Below are positions 1 to 14,085 of a stretch of DNA of 64,000 nucleotides, piece after piece. The notes under the pieces are model-generated. The model was not told the DNA's origin and did no database searches. It was given only the letters and a program-made list of their open reading frames with translations. Both the position numbers and the translations under genes were made by a program. Positions within the stretch are counted from its first letter, which is position 1. Every line of letters starts with the position of its first letter. Origin of the DNA: Paramecium pentaurelia (lineage: Eukaryota > Ciliophora > Oligohymenophorea > Peniculida > Parameciidae); assembly GCA_905183005.1 (NCBI GenBank), contig CAJJDO010000001.1, positions 1,102,278 through 1,166,277 on the forward strand, given 5' to 3'.

Positions 1-3000
1 ATTAGATAACATAATATTTTAATTCAAGCCATATGAAAAGTTGTGGACTTTAGTGGTATACATCTCCAACTTATGTATTAGAGTAAATTCGAGTCCTAAA
101 AGGAAAAATGGATTAGTGGATCCTTCAAATCATTGAACTATTAGGATATGATTTGGAAGATAAATTAATTTGCTAGTGAGATAGGATCAATGAGTGCCAA
201 TTTTGAAGGTGAGAATGAAAATTTGATAAACTTATTAAAAGGATTTCGAAAAGCTTTGGATTCTCTAAAAGACATCTTATGGGTAGTTGAGGCTTTAGCA
301 ATAGAGGCATTTACAAAAAAACCTTAATTTTGGAGAGAATTATTTAGGGAGTGCAAGATTAGTAATTTCGATCCAAAAGATGATTTTCCTTTTTTTGTTT
401 TATTAAACAGAGGGATATTGAATTATAAAGAATAAGTGATTTAAATATCAATTAGAGCAGAAAAAGGATGGAATATTGAAAAAAGATTATAAGAGATGCA
501 TGATAAATTAAGTTAAGTTGTATTAGAAGTGAGTCCATATAGAGAAACATTTATATTTAAAAATTTAGATGAAATATAAGTAGTTCTAGATGAATAATTC
601 AGTGTATTGACAATTCTAAAAGCATAACCTCATATTAAGTTATCTGTTGGATAAGCTAATTAATTGGAATATAAAATATTATTAGTATAAGATACATTAG
701 ATTTTGGTATGAAATGTTAAAAATAATGGATGTATTTAGATCCAATCTTTTCAAGTGAAGATATATAAACAAAATTAGTAGAAGAGACTAAGAATTTTAA
801 ATTTGTTGATCAAGCATTTAGAAATTGCATGAAAGAATTTAAGAAGGAACCTATTTTATGGGAATGTGTTGATAGTGATAAAATGAAAGTTGATTTTAGT
901 AATGGAGTATTGTTATTAGATTAAATTTAAAAGAGTTTAACTATATATTTAGAATAGAAGAGAATAGTATTCCCAAGATTTTATTTTGTTTCAGATGAAG
1001 AATTAGTTTAAATACTATCTTAAACTAAAGATCCAACTTAAATATAAAATCATATTTATAAATGTTTTGAAGCTATGCATAAATTATAGTTCTCTGTAAC
1101 TAATGCAATTACTGGATTTCAATCTACTTAAGAAGAGAAAATTTAATTATTCTAAGATGTTAAAGTTATGGAAGGTACAAGAAAGGGAAATGTTGAATTA
1201 TGGTTATTAGATTTATAAAATGAAATGAGAACAGCTATTAAAAATTATTCTTATTAAACTTGGCTTGATTTAATATCTACAAAATAAGAATTTATTGCAA
1301 AATGGCCTGCTTAATGTATTTTATTAGCAAATCATATAAGATGGACTCGTAATACTGAATCAGCTATAAGAGGTTAATAAAAATTAAATTTGGGAATATT
1401 TTGTGAATAATTAAACAAGGAATTACATGAAACTGTATAATTGGTAAGAAAAGAAAATAGATTAATTCCTAAAACTATATTAGAAGCTATGGTTGTTATG
1501 GAAGTACATGCTAAAGATATAGTACAATCTTTATATAAATAAAATGTCTAAACTATTTTTGAGTTTGCATGGATATCATAATTAAGATATTACAATGAAG
1601 AAAATAAGAATGTTTCAGCTAGAATGATAAATGTTTCTGTTTAGTATGGATTTGAGTACTTAGGAAAAGTGACTAGATTGGTGATGACATCATTAACAGA
1701 TAGATGTTAAAGGACATTATTGGAAGCATTACATATGAATTATGGTGGAGCTCCAGAAGGTCCTGCAGGTACAGGAAAATCAGAAACTGTTAAAGATTTA
1801 GCTAAGGCTATTGGAATGCCTTGTATTGTATTTAATTGTTCAGATGGTTTAAATTATATTGCTATGGGTAAATTTTTTAAAGGTTTGGCATCTTCTGGAT
1901 CATGGTGTTGTTTTGATGAATTTAATCGTATTGATGCTGAAGTTTTATCTGTTGTTGCTTAATAAATATATACTATTTAAAAAGCTATTAAAGAAGAAAG
2001 AACAAATTTTATATTTGAAGGTGAAAATGTTCAATTAATTAGAACTTGTGCAATAAATGTTACAATGAATCCTGGATATGCTGGAAGAACTGAATTACCA
2101 GATAACTTAAAAATTCTATTTAGACCTTGTGCTATGATGGTACCTGATTATGCAATGATAGCTGAAATCTATTTATATAGTATTGGTTTTCAAAAAGCAA
2201 GAGAATTAAGTAGTAAGATAGTTACTTGTTTAAAATTATGCAATGAATAATTATCTAGTTAGGAACATTATGATTTTGGTATGAGAACCTTAAAAGCTGT
2301 ATTAAATTCTGCAAAATCTATGTTTCATGAAACTGAAGAGGAAATTTGTTTAAATGCATTGATCAATGTTAATAAACCTAAATTTACAGATAGTGATCTA
2401 TTATTGTTTATGGCTATAACTTAAGATCTATTTCCAGGCATTTAATTAGCTGAAGGTGAAGAACTATCAAATTTATATGATGGATGTTAAGAGTTAGATT
2501 TACAAATGGATAAAGAATTCTTTGAAAAATGCAGTTAATTAAACAATAACATTAATGTTAGAAATGGAGTTATGTGTATTGGGTAAGCATGTGCAGGAAA
2601 GACTTCAGTATTATAAACACTTAGTAAAAGTTAAGATGCTCTTATATTAAAATTAAATCCAAAGTCCATTACAAGTGATTAACTTTATGGAAAATTAGAT
2701 CCAGAAACAAAATAATGGTCAGATGGAGTAGCACCAATATTAATAAGGGATAATATTGATAAATCTTAAAAAGTTTGGATAATGTTTGATGGTCCAGTAG
2801 ATTCAATTTGGATTGAAAATTTGAATACAGTTTTGGATGATAATAAAAAGTTATGTTTAACTTCAGGTGAAATATTAAAAATACCAGATACAATGTGTAT
2901 GCTTTTTGAAATAGAAGACTTAAAAGCAGCTTCTCCAGCAACTGTATCAAGATGTGGGATGGTATATTTTTTACCTATAAATTGGTATCTAATTGTTTAA

Positions 3001-6000
3001 TCTATTTAATTGCCAAAAGGATTTGATAAAGATTATACAATTAGAAGAATAAGATTGTAAGATATTATTAATATATTATATAGTTTTTTAGATAACACAA
3101 TAGCTTGGGTTAAGTCTAAACATCATGTTTTTATAATTTATGATTCTATTAATATATTAACATGTAGTTTCTTAAAATTGTTATCTAAGTACCTAACAAT
3201 AGATTTAGCTTCAAAGAATAATGATAATCTAATAATATTTTGTTTAATTTGGTCATTTGGAGCAGCTATGGATGAATAAGTTAGACCTCAATTTAATTTA
3301 TTTTTAAATAATTTATTAGAAACTAAGATATCAAATTTATAAACTTAATTTCCAGCAGATTAAGAATTAGAATTATAAGTTGAAATATTGGATGATTATT
3401 TTTAATATTGTTTTAATGAAGGAAAATGGATTAAATGGATTGATGTATTTAAATTATTTAAATTAATAGTCCTAACCACCATAAAAAATATAAGTATCTA
3501 TGTAATTTCATGAGATCTTTGCATAAACAACAGATACTATTAGAAATGATTATTTCTGTTAAATAGGATTACATTTTTTATTTGCAGGTCCTACTGGTAC
3601 TGGCAAATCTTTATCAATGAATAAATATCAATAATTTTTAATAACTTGTTCAGGTTAAACTACTTCTAATAGATTATAAAGATTAATAGAAACTAAAATT
3701 AATAAAAGAAGAAAGAAAGGTCATTTTTATGCAGAAGAAGGACAAATTAGAATATTTGTAGATGACTTAAATATGCCTTATAGAGAACCTGAAGGATCTG
3801 TACCAGCAGTAGAGTTATTAAGGTAATGGATGGAAATGAATGGATGGTATGATTTAGATACTAAAGAATTCAAATATATTTGTGATATAACATTTTTAGG
3901 AGCCATTCATCCTTAAGAAAGGAATTAAATATCTTTGAGATATTTAAGATTTTTTAATTTACTATATATTGGTGGTTTTAATTAATAAAGTTTAACTACT
4001 ATGTTGAATGTTTTTGGTGAATGGTTAATAATGAATTAAGTAGAAGAAATAAGAGACTTAAAAAATAAATTGGTTGAAAAAACAATCAATCTGTATTCGA
4101 GTGTTTAAAAATTGTTATTACCAACTCCTTAGAAATCTCATTATATTTATAATTTAAGAGATATATTTAAAATATTTGAAGGAATTAGTAAAGTTAAAGT
4201 TATTGAAAATTAAGCACATTTATTTAAATTATGGGCTCATGAATGTTTAAGAGTATTTAGTGATAGACTTATTGATGAGGATGATCAAAATAAATTTGAA
4301 TAACTTATTTAAGAAAGTTTAATTAAATTAGGATTAGAATCTATTCAAACTTAAAATCTAGTATTTTCATCATGTTTAAATAAACAATATGAAGAAGTTT
4401 ATGATTTATCTAAATTAAGAGAAAAATTAATTATGATTTTAGATAAATTTAATACATTAGATTCATAGAGTAGACTTCAATTAATCTTTTTTGACATGGC
4501 CATCATTCATATTATTAGGATTGTTCGTATTCTATCTAATGTTTATGGACATGTTTTAATGATAGGAATGGGTGGAACAGGTAGATCTTCATTAAGTAAA
4601 ATAGCTAATTTCATTGTATTTAATAAGTCACTTAAAACTATAGATTCTAGATCTTGGAATGAATAATTATTAATTTAATTAAAAGAAACAGGATTAGAAA
4701 ATGATTAGAATACGATTCTATTTAATGATTCTTAATTTTAATCTGAATATATGTTAGAAGATGTATGTAATTTAATGAGTCATGGTGAAGTATCACATTT
4801 ATTTCCTCCTGAAGAAAGGATTAAAATTTAAGAAACAACAACTTATAGTTAATTTGTTAAGAATTGTAAATTAAATATACATGTTATTTTATGTATGTAA
4901 CCAGTAGGTGGTTTATATAGAAAAAGATTAAGAACATTTCCAACTATCATAAATTGTACAACTATAGATTGGTTTTCAACTTGGCCTTAAGATGCCTTAG
5001 AATCAACTGCAGAATAATTTTTACCTAAATAACTTGTTAAAATGGCTGTAGAAGTACACTATAAGATTCTTTAAATTACTGAAAGATTTAAATAAGAATT
5101 AAGAAGATATTTCTATGTGACACCAACTTAATATTTATAAATGCTTTAAACTTTTTAAATTATTCAGGAATAAAAAATGGGATAATCTTAAGTATTTATT
5201 GAGAAATTTGAAAATGGAGTTGAATAAATAAAAAAAGCTGAAAATGATGTTGATAGAATCAAAGCTAAATTATTTGAATTATAACCCAAATTATAAAAAG
5301 CAAATGAAGAAAATAATTAATTACTCATTAAGATTTAAAAAAGATAAGAAGAAGCAGATAGGAAAAAATAAGCATGTGAATTTGAAGAGAAAATTTGTCT
5401 TAAATAAAGTGAAGAAGCAAATGAATTGAGAAATAGTTGTTAATAAGCATTAGATAATGTTCTTCCATTATTGGCTTAAGCTACTGAAGCATTAGAAAGA
5501 ATTACTAAAGATGATATGATATTATTAAAATCATTCACAAATCCTCCAATATCTGCTGCTATTGTTATGGAAGGTTTAGCTTATGCATTTGAAGAAGATC
5601 ATCTAGTAAAAAGTAAAAATAAAGAACCTCCTGTATTATAAGATTATTGGGATTATGCTAAGAAATGTTTATTGAATGATAAATTAATTAAGAGAATTAA
5701 AAGTTTAAAATTAGAATAGATTAGATAAATATCTTTTAAGAATATATAAAAGTTATAAGTTTTTGCTAAAAATCCTTTATTTGAAAAAGATAGAGTATTC
5801 AATGCTTCAAAAGCAGCAGGAAATTTGGCACTTTGGATAAGAGCAGTTTTGGAATCTTATATGGCAGTTGAAATTATTGAACCAAAGAAAGCAGAGTTAA
5901 AATAAGCAGAAGAAAAGTTATCATAAGCTGAAGAACTTGTTTAAGAAAAGAAAAATGCTTTAGAAGTTGTATTAGAAGAGTTACATAATTATTAATTAGA

Positions 6001-9000
6001 ATATAATAGAGCAAAGGCAGAAAAAGAAAGAATAGAAGAGTAAGTTATTACTATAAGTTCTTAATTATAAAGAGCAGAACATTTAATTGCAAATTTAAGT
6101 GAAGAAAAATCAAGATGGAAATTAAAAGCATAATAATATAAAGAAAATTAAAAGAATATTATAGGTGATTGCATGCTTAATTCAGCTATTATTGCATATT
6201 TAGGAGTATTTCCTATACAATATAGAGAAATTTGTTTAGAATATTGGAAATCTAAATTATAAGAATATAATATCTAAATCTCAAGCAATTATTCATTATA
6301 AAATCAATTAAGTGATCCTGTTCAAATAAATAAATGGCTATAATAAAAATTACCAAATGATTAATTTAGTATTGATAATGCTATTATTATGAAATAATCA
6401 TCAAGATGGCCATTAATGATAGATCCATAATTATAAGCAAATGAATGGATTAAGAATATGGAAAATCAAAAAAGTTTAATAATTTTTAATGCAATGTGGC
6501 CAATTAATTAAATATAATTATAATTATAACATGCCATATAAATTGGTTATGCTGTATTATTAGAAAATGCAGGATAAACATTAGATCCATTATATGAATA
6601 AATATTACAATTCAATTAATAAAGAGGACAAAGAAATTTATATATCAAATTTGGTGATAAGATGATAGAATATTCTAGTGATTTTAGATTTTATATTACT
6701 ACTAAATTATCTAATCCTCATTATTAACCTTAAGTTTGTGTAGTAGTGACTATGCTAAATTTTTAGGTTACTTAAGAAGGATTAATTGATTAAATGTTAA
6801 ATATTGTTGTTAAAATTGATGAACCTTTAAAAGATGAATAAAGGAATAAAAACATTTCATAATATGTAATTAATAAAAATAAATAAATACAAACTGAAAA
6901 TCTTATTTTAAAATTATTATCTGAAGCTTCTGGAGATCTTTTAGAAAATGAAGTTCTAATCAAAACTTTATAATAATCAAAAGATGATGCATCTGAAATT
7001 GAATTAAGATTATAGAAATTGGAACATGATTAATTGCTTTTTAATTAAATTAAGTCATTTTATAATTAAGTAGGTGAATTAGTTTCTAATATATACTTTA
7101 TTGTAAATGATTTATCTATAATTGAGCCAACATATTTGTGGTCATTAGAATTTTACATTTAATAATATTAGAGATCTATTAAAGAGGCCTAATCTGGTAA
7201 ATAGAGAAGAGTGTAAAATATCATAGAGAAATTTCTTCATCATATATATACAACTATTAATAGATCATTATTAGATAAAGATAAATTTATATTTAGATTT
7301 TTATTTTGTTTAAAAGTACTAAATATACCAATAGAATAAATCAGAACTTGTGTTATAGGTCCTTCTATAACTTAAACTGAATTAAAAATTCCCAAAAATT
7401 ATGATTGGTTGACACCAAAGATGTGGTTAGGTTTGGTTGATTTAATGGAAAAGTATCCTTAAGATTTTGGTTGGTTATGTAAAGATATAGAAGAAAATCA
7501 TTAATTTTGGGATGGATACTTTTATAATTAATAATCATATAAAATATAGATACCTTAAATTGTAAATTAATTTAATTATTTGATGTTGATAAAGATTATA
7601 AAACCAGAACAATTTATTAATAGTTTCAATGAATTAGTAAGAACTTTAATGGGTAAATAATTCTTAGAGAATATACCATTTACATTTGAATAATTCTATT
7701 AAGAATCTACTCCTACAACACCATTATTATGTTTAATTTAACCAGGTAGTGATGCAAGATAAGAAATAATATCGTTGGCAGATAAATTAGGATATTAAGA
7801 TCATATCTATACAGTATCTTTAGGATAAGGTTAAATATAATTGGCATTAAAATTGATAAAGAATGGTTTGCATTAGGGTAAATGGGTTTTATTATAAAAT
7901 TGTCATGTTGCTTAATCATTTATGCCAGAATTAGAATAATTATTTGAAAATCAATTTAAAAGTTAGAATATAAATAAGGAATTTAGATTATGGTTAACAA
8001 GTCAACCTACAAATTTATTTCCACATAATGTTTTATTAAAAAGTATAAATATATTAAATATATAATAGCTCTGAAATTAACATATGAATTACCAAGAGGT
8101 TTAAAAAATAATATGTTAAGATCATATTTTTAATAAGATTAAGAGAAATTTGAATAATGTAAAAAATAAGAAGAATGGAAGAATTTATTCTTTTCTTTAA
8201 CTTTATTTCATGCATGTATTTTAGAAAGAAGAAAATATGGTCCTTTGGGATGGAATGTTAGTTATAATTTTTCATAACATGATCTTGAAATATCAAAAGA
8301 ATAAATTCTTTATATTTTAAATCATTAACATGATATTTAATGGGATGCATTATAATATTTAGTTGCTGAATCAAATTATGGTGGTAGAGTAACAGATCCT
8401 TAAGATAGAAAATTGTTGAATATATTAGTACATGAATTCTTAAATGAAAATACAGCAAAAGAAGGATATGTATTTAGTGATTATGTTAAAATACCAGAAT
8501 CAAATAATATTAATGGATATATTAATTATATTCAAACTTTGCCTATTGATGATCCTCCATAATTATTTGGTTTACATTCAAATGCAGAAATATATTCTTC
8601 AATTTTATTAGTTGATCAAATTAGTTAAGAAATCTTGTAAGTATTACCAAGAGCTGTTGGAGCATAATAAAATACTGATTTTATTGCAAAATAAAAATGT
8701 AAAGAAATAATTGATTTATTGCCTTAACAATTCAATCTTTTAGAATTAGAATAAAACTATCCCATTTTGTCATAAAATTCTTTAAATACTGTATTATAAT
8801 AAGATGTTGGCAGATATAATAAACTATTGCGTACAATAAATTCATCTTTGTCTAATCTTATTAAATAGATAGATGGATATATTAATATGTCTGATGATTC
8901 ATAAGACATACTTGGAAATATTATGGATAATAAAGTTCCAAATGAATGGTTAAAACATTCATATTAAACAACTAAACCATTAGCAACATATATTAAAGAT

Positions 9001-9504
9001 TTATTAGATAGATTATCCTTTATTCGAAAATGGATCATATAAGGAGAACCAATATTATATTGGTTAGGAGGTTTATTCTTTATATAAAGTTTTTTAACTG
9101 GAATTTTACAAAATTATGCTAGAAAACACAAAATACCAATTGATGAAGTTAAATTTGATTATGAATTCTATTAGAATAAACCAAAATAAAAGCCTGAAGA
9201 TGGATTTTATGTTGAAGGCATTTATATTGATGGTGCTAAATTTGATTTTAAAACAAATTCTATAGAAGAACCTGAAAATCTAATACTTTACTATGACTCT
9301 CCTGTTATACATTTTAAACCTACTTTAGAATAATAGATTTTATAGCATTATGCATGTCCATTATATAATACTGTTTAAAGAAGAGGAAACGTTACTAGCA
9401 CTGGAGGATCAGCCAATTTCATTTGTAATATTAAAGTACCAATCAGACAATCTGATAGCCATTGGACAAAAAGAGGAGTAGCCATGATTTTATAATTAAA
9501 TTGA
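1..9504 (+). CDS. Axonemal dynein heavy chain (inner-arm type), 5' partial
   Basis: Motor subunit of a ciliary dynein arm; ATP hydrolysis in the AAA ring drives microtubule sliding in the axoneme. About 3140 residues are present. The frame is already open at base 2 in the tail/linker region, so roughly the first quarter lies outside the window. Visible in order: AAA1 P-loop GPAGTGKSET (nt 1759-1788) with Walker B CCFDEFNRI; AAA2 loop GQACAGKTS (about 2581); AAA3 GPTGTGKS (about 3587); AAA4 GMGGTGRSS (about 4567), where Arg replaces the Lys; stalk coiled coils (about 5160-5480 and 5880-6150) around the microtubule-binding tip; and a C-terminal domain ending KRGVAMILQLN before TGA 9502-9504. 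Three introns restore the frame: 56-81, 3445-3469 and 8043-8068. The AAA1 sequence (FNCSDGLNYIAMGKFFKGLA) resembles single-headed inner-arm chains (DNAH1/3/6/7/12 group); the exact orthologue is inferred, not established. Confidence 0.95.
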
Positions 9505-9855
9505 TTTATTATTTTTTATTTCTATTATTATGTATCTTAATAATAAATTAGATTGAATTAATTTTATTTAATTTAAACTTATAGAAAATAAATATTTTTG
9601 TAATTTAAGATTATGAAATTATATTGTTAATTTTATCAATTATAAGAAAATAACAATTATTTATTAATGAGTCATTTGATCACTTATTATTGTATCATTT
9701 GATTTATTTTTAAGTCATGTATTTTTTTAATTAATGAAAATGGGATTTGATTAGATTTCATAAGGAATGAGTTTTGGGAGTTGTTTGAAATATAATATGT
9801 TAAAAATATAATATAAATATTTGTTTAAATATTTTCACAAAGAAATATAATAAAT
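9505..9855. other. Intergenic spacer
   Basis: AT-rich spacer between the dynein stop and the CCT-motif gene, both on +. No reading frame or RNA-like block was recognised. It should hold the dynein 3' UTR and the next promoter. Confidence 0.5.
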
Positions 9856-10775
9856 ATGAATAGACAGTTTACTAAAGAGAAGTCTAGAAGTAATGAGGGG
9901 AGGAATGAGAAGAGTGTATTATTATAAAATTGTATAATTATTTTTTATAAGTTTAGATATCACTAAGAAGGACTTAGAGTAGGTTAGTGGAATATTATAA
10001 CCATAATTAAGAACTTTAAATTTCGATGAATTGACTAATGTATCAAAATTATATATAAAGCATAGGGAACACTTGATGATCATATGAGTTGCCAAACATT
10101 TTTGCATTGTTTACCTAATCAAGATAATTTGGATTCTTTGAGTGATGATCATATGTGTCCATACAAAAGAAAATATATTATAGATTAATTAAAGAATGTC
10201 ATTAATTAAGGACAAGGTATAGATTTCTAACAATATATATAGGATTTAATTTATCATTGCTAAGAGCATTGCAAAAACGAACTGATTCGTGTGAGAAGAA
10301 AAGTGATATTAATACTTTAACTGATGATGAAAATATCTCGAATAGAGGATTAGAATAAATTAAAACAGTCATGGATAAGTATCAGGAAAGATAATAAAAA
10401 ATTCAAAGATATAAAAATAAGAAAAGAAATTGGGAACGAAAAATATCTTACTCAGGAAGATCTTAAGTTGCTGAATAACGATTAAGAATTAAAGGTAGAT
10501 TCATAAGTAAAGAGGATTAATAATCAATTAAAAAATTGATAAATAATAAGTAATAGGAAGATTTTTATGATAAAAAACATAATCTTAATATTGAAAAATT
10601 TCATTAGCATACTAAATTATTTACATATGCAGAGGATCCTAAAATGATTTCCAAAAAATAAATTTTAATGGACATAAGAGATGAGTATCAATTTCAGTAA
10701 TAATAATTAAAGATACTAAAATCAATCAAGACAAAAACTAAAATTTTTTAGATTGTTTAGAAATAAAAATCTTGA
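9856..10775 (+). CDS. CCT-motif protein
   Basis: About 280 residues after removing introns 9932-9956, 10040-10065 and 10217-10242. The recognisable part is a basic block at about residues 155-195 (nt about 10385-10510), containing RYKNKKRNWERKISYSGRS, then QVAEQRLRIKGRF. This matches the CCT motif (CONSTANS, CO-like, TOC1) in spacing and in the invariant RY...K..R...K.I.Y..R...A..R.R.KGRF pattern. In plants the motif is a nuclear-import and DNA/NF-Y-contacting element of transcriptional regulators, so a nuclear regulatory role is inferred here. The N-terminus is polar and has a short Cys-containing segment (DDHMSCQTFLHCLPNQ). No B-box or response-regulator domain is visible. ATG 9856 is the first in frame. 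The third intron is forced because only its removal opens the CCT frame. The 3' end converges on the next gene with a 100-bp gap. Confidence 0.8.
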
Positions 10776-10875
10776 AAAAATTATATTATATAACAAGATA
10801 TTAATTATTATGATAATAAAATTCATATTAATGGAATTAGAAATTAAATTATAAAAATATATATAATAACAATTA

Positions 10876-12774
10876 TCAAAATTGAAGTTATTACTTATTT
10901 CTTGAATCAGGTTTTGACTTAACATTAGTAAATGTTTGCTTAAGAAGATTTTCAAAGTTTGTTTATAACTAAAGATTTGTTAACCCTTACTTTGGATTTT
11001 TTTTAAGAGTCTTTTTAACCAATTTATCTAATGTTTCTTTATTTAATATAACATTGTTATTATTTTTATCTTAATCTTTAGTAAAATAAAATTAAGAAGA
11101 GAACATTGGTTGAAAGGCAATGTTTTACTTCTGTTCTCTTTAAAGTTATTCAAAAAAGTGTTTATCATTTTAACTTATTTATTTAATATTTAATTTCTGT
11201 AGATCAGGAATATATGGAGGTTTTACTTATTTATTAATAAAAGACACTAAATCTACATCTCTAAACCATTTGTGTTAAAAGATTTCATCAATTCCAAAAC
11301 GAGAACCTAATCTTTTATGAGGATCTTTGATCATCAATTATCTTATTAAATCTTTAATATCTGTACTTAAATAATCTGGAAATTCAACCTATTCTTTAAG
11401 TAATCTGGCATATATTATATTTTTATCTTCAGCATAAAATGGAGGTAATCCAGTAACAAATTCATATAATAAACATCCTAAACAATAATAATCAACTAAT
11501 TAAGTATGTCCTGTTGTTTAAAACATTTCAGGAGCCATATATTCAGGTGAACCACAAAATGAATAAGCACAAGTATCTTTAGTCATATTAGGTCTAGCCA
11601 AACCAAAATCAGCCAATTATATATGTCCACTAGAATCAATTAGAATGTTTTCTGGTTTAATATCTCTATATATTATTTATTCATTATGTAAAAATCCTAT
11701 AGCTAAAATAACTTCAATAATATAAAATTTTGCTTATTATTCTGAGAGTCTTTATAGTTTTTTAATAAAATTGAACATTTCACCTCCAGGACAATATTCA
11801 ATTCCAAAAACAATCCAATTTTTAGTTTCAAAAGCACATTCTATTTAATTAGTAAAAATAGAACCACTATAAGTACTTTATATTAAAATATCTCTTTCAT
11901 TTAAAATTAGATCTTATTTTTAATGCTATTAAATGAATTATTTATTAATCAATTTAAGAGCAATAAATTTACCATCTATTAATGATCTGGCTAAGATGAC
12001 AGTTGAGAATCCACCTTTACCAATAATGGAAATAAATTGAAAACTACTTAGATTAATTCTTTTAATGTTTTAATTATAAATAGGCTTTAATCTAATTGTT
12101 TTATTGACAAAAGAATCCATTGGTAAATTTGGTTGTTATAAATAGTAATCAATAGCATAGTTCTCATCAACTGTTGAGAATCCAATTATTGTATTGTTGT
12201 TCTATTGTTTTTATTTCAATAGATTAGTTATTTTGTCAGTAGTAATATTTGGAGTGAAACGATAATTTTAAACTTCATCTTATGAATAATGAACATAAAT
12301 GGATATTTCTTACTTCTATATTTTGTCTTGTGATTATGATTTACCAATTCCAGTATACATAGTACTCCCAACTAGTTCTTCCATACTATTTCTTCTTGTC
12401 ATTGAGCCTTAAATAGGTTTGAGTTATTGACTATTTTATTATTAAGGATTCGAGTTTTTCTAAGTGAGAAGTAAATTAACACCCTTTGTTATATGAAAGA
12501 AATTTTCAGTTGGAATGCGTAATTATTTGCTTATGGGCCTTATTTTATCTTTTGAAACAGATTTTTATGATTTCTATAAACTATTTACTCTTTCAGTCAA
12601 GCTACCATTATTTGTTTTGGTAATATAATTTGATCTAACAACAAAATCTTCAATGACTCCCTAGGATATTTTTCTATTGGGAAATCTTTGAGGAGAGATC
12701 AAAGTGTTCTTAGAGATTTGTATTTTTTATTAAACAGGCAATCTTGATGGAGAAATTAGTATTTAATGTTACAT
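10876..12774 (-). CDS. AGC-family serine/threonine protein kinase
   Basis: An intronless reading frame of 632 residues. The first ~230 residues are a polar Q/S/N-rich extension with no recognised domain. The kinase domain follows: glycine loop IGKGGFSTVILA, VAIK-equivalent ALKLIN, catalytic loop IYRDIKPENILID (an R-D kinase), DFGLARP, activation segment FCGSPEYMAPEM, and the DYYCLGCLLYEFVTGLPPF helix. A C-terminal tail (KWFRDVDLVSFINKQVKPPY) fits the AGC tail that packs on the N-lobe. This places it with the PKA/PKG/S6K-like kinases; the substrate is unknown. The last ~110 residues are lysine/glutamine-rich. The start is the first ATG after an upstream AT-rich spacer shared with a divergent gene. 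Another AGC kinase lies at 16418-18775; the two are not close copies. Confidence 0.9.
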
Positions 12775-13121
12775 AATTATATTAATAATCCAATTATTAT
12801 ATGTAAAATATCAAGTGAATTAGAGTAAATAACTAATACATTAATGTATGTCAAGTATTTATAAACTAAAAGTAAATTATTACATTCATTTTGCAATAAT
12901 TTATGAATAATAATTAAACGAAGTTAATTAAACTGGGTTAAATAAAGAAAATAGTATAAAATGAATTGAATAAAGATAAATAATTTGATTAATTTTATAA
13001 TTATGATTTTTACTAATTTAAAGACCTTTATTGCATTTCCTAATATATTATTATTATTAAATTAGATAATTAAATTGTTTATTTTTGGATTATTGTTGCA
13101 ACTAGTTTATTGGTTGTAATA
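12775..13121. other. Divergent intergenic region
   Basis: AT-rich region between the starts of the AGC kinase (-) and a small gene (+), so it should carry both promoters. No distinct motif was recognised. Confidence 0.4.
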
Positions 13122-13472
13122 ATGGATTAGTATAATAATACATAACTATAAATGTATAACAAAATTATATCAGTAAGGAATAATCAATTATATTTAATGA
13201 AAGAAGAATAAAATGAAAGATGTCAATATTAAGCCTTAAGAAATAAAGATGGATGTTATATTTAAGGAGCAAAAGAAAAGATACAATAATTAACTAATAA
13301 TATCTTTTAATTCTGTAGATTAGATTATTTATATTAACAATAATTTACATTTCCTCTATAGAAATAATCTTAATTTTCAACTTTGTTAGGGTTTTATTAG
13401 ATATATCAATTTTTATATTTAAAGAATACTATAAAAATAATTGGATTACTAATTTGGATAACATATGAATGA
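13122..13472 (+). CDS. Small hypothetical protein, possible C-terminal membrane segment
   Basis: A 116-residue intronless frame (TGA 13470-13472). It is glutamine/asparagine-rich, with two to three cysteines in the middle (NERCQYQALRNKDGCYI, then FQFCRLDY). It ends in a short hydrophobic stretch (IKIIGLLIWITYE) that could be a membrane segment. No family is recognised. A frame of this length is only moderately unlikely by chance in a genome with a single stop codon, but the composition (dense TAA/TAG glutamines, charged clusters) looks coding, and the spacing to the next gene (109 bp) is typical of this window. Confidence 0.5.
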
Positions 13473-13581
13473 ATTAAGTTAATATATTACAGGTCTATTA
13501 TATAATGATTTCACCAAAATGAATAAGATTATCATAATAATTTATGGATTTAAAATAAATTATATTAAATATTAAATTAAA

Positions 13582-14050
13582 ATGTAATAAGCTATTCCTA
13601 GTTTAACATCAGAAGTGAAATAAAGATTGGAAGATTAAGGATTCAAGCCTTTCAAATATAGACCATTACCAGAATATGCCAATCCCCATTCACTTTAATG
13701 TATTTTCAATATTAAATAGATTGGTTGACTAATGCTGGCTTAGGACTTATTTGTCTTGTTGGAAGACATTATGCTACATCCTAATAATCAATTAGAATAT
13801 TATGGTCTGCATCTGCTGTATTCATTCCTCTATATGCCATTGCTACCAATGCTAAACTTGATGGATTAAGATAAAACAATTTTTATAGGTTTCCATTTCA
13901 CTTTTCAACTTTAGAAAAACTTTGGATGATAGACTTGAATTGCATCCATTGACCAGAAGAGCTTGGGAAAGAGCCAAATAAACTCATAAAGAGTATTAGG
14001 ATTAATTGAGAGAAGAGATTGCTACTTTAGAAGCAGAGTTAAGAAAATGA
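13582..14050 (+). CDS. Small membrane protein, unknown function
   Basis: A 140-residue protein after removing introns 13700-13719 (20 nt) and 13889-13914 (26 nt). The N-terminus is polar and proline-containing (KPFKYRPLPEYANPHS). Two hydrophobic stretches follow (WLTNAGLGLICLVG; ILWSASAVFIPLYAIAT), then a basic, charged C-terminal helix (RRAWERAKQTHKEYQDQ...EAELRK). This two-helix layout resembles small accessory subunits of mitochondrial respiratory complexes, but I do not recognise a family, so this is only a suggestion. Both introns are needed to keep the frame open to TGA 14048-14050. Confidence 0.75.
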
Positions 14051-14085
14051 AATTATTGCAAATATAATAATAAAATTATATAATT

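Noticed and set aside
1720..1962. Short standard-code ORFs treated as separate genes across the dynein locus
   Set aside because: They are fragments of one frame interrupted by TAA/TAG glutamine codons.
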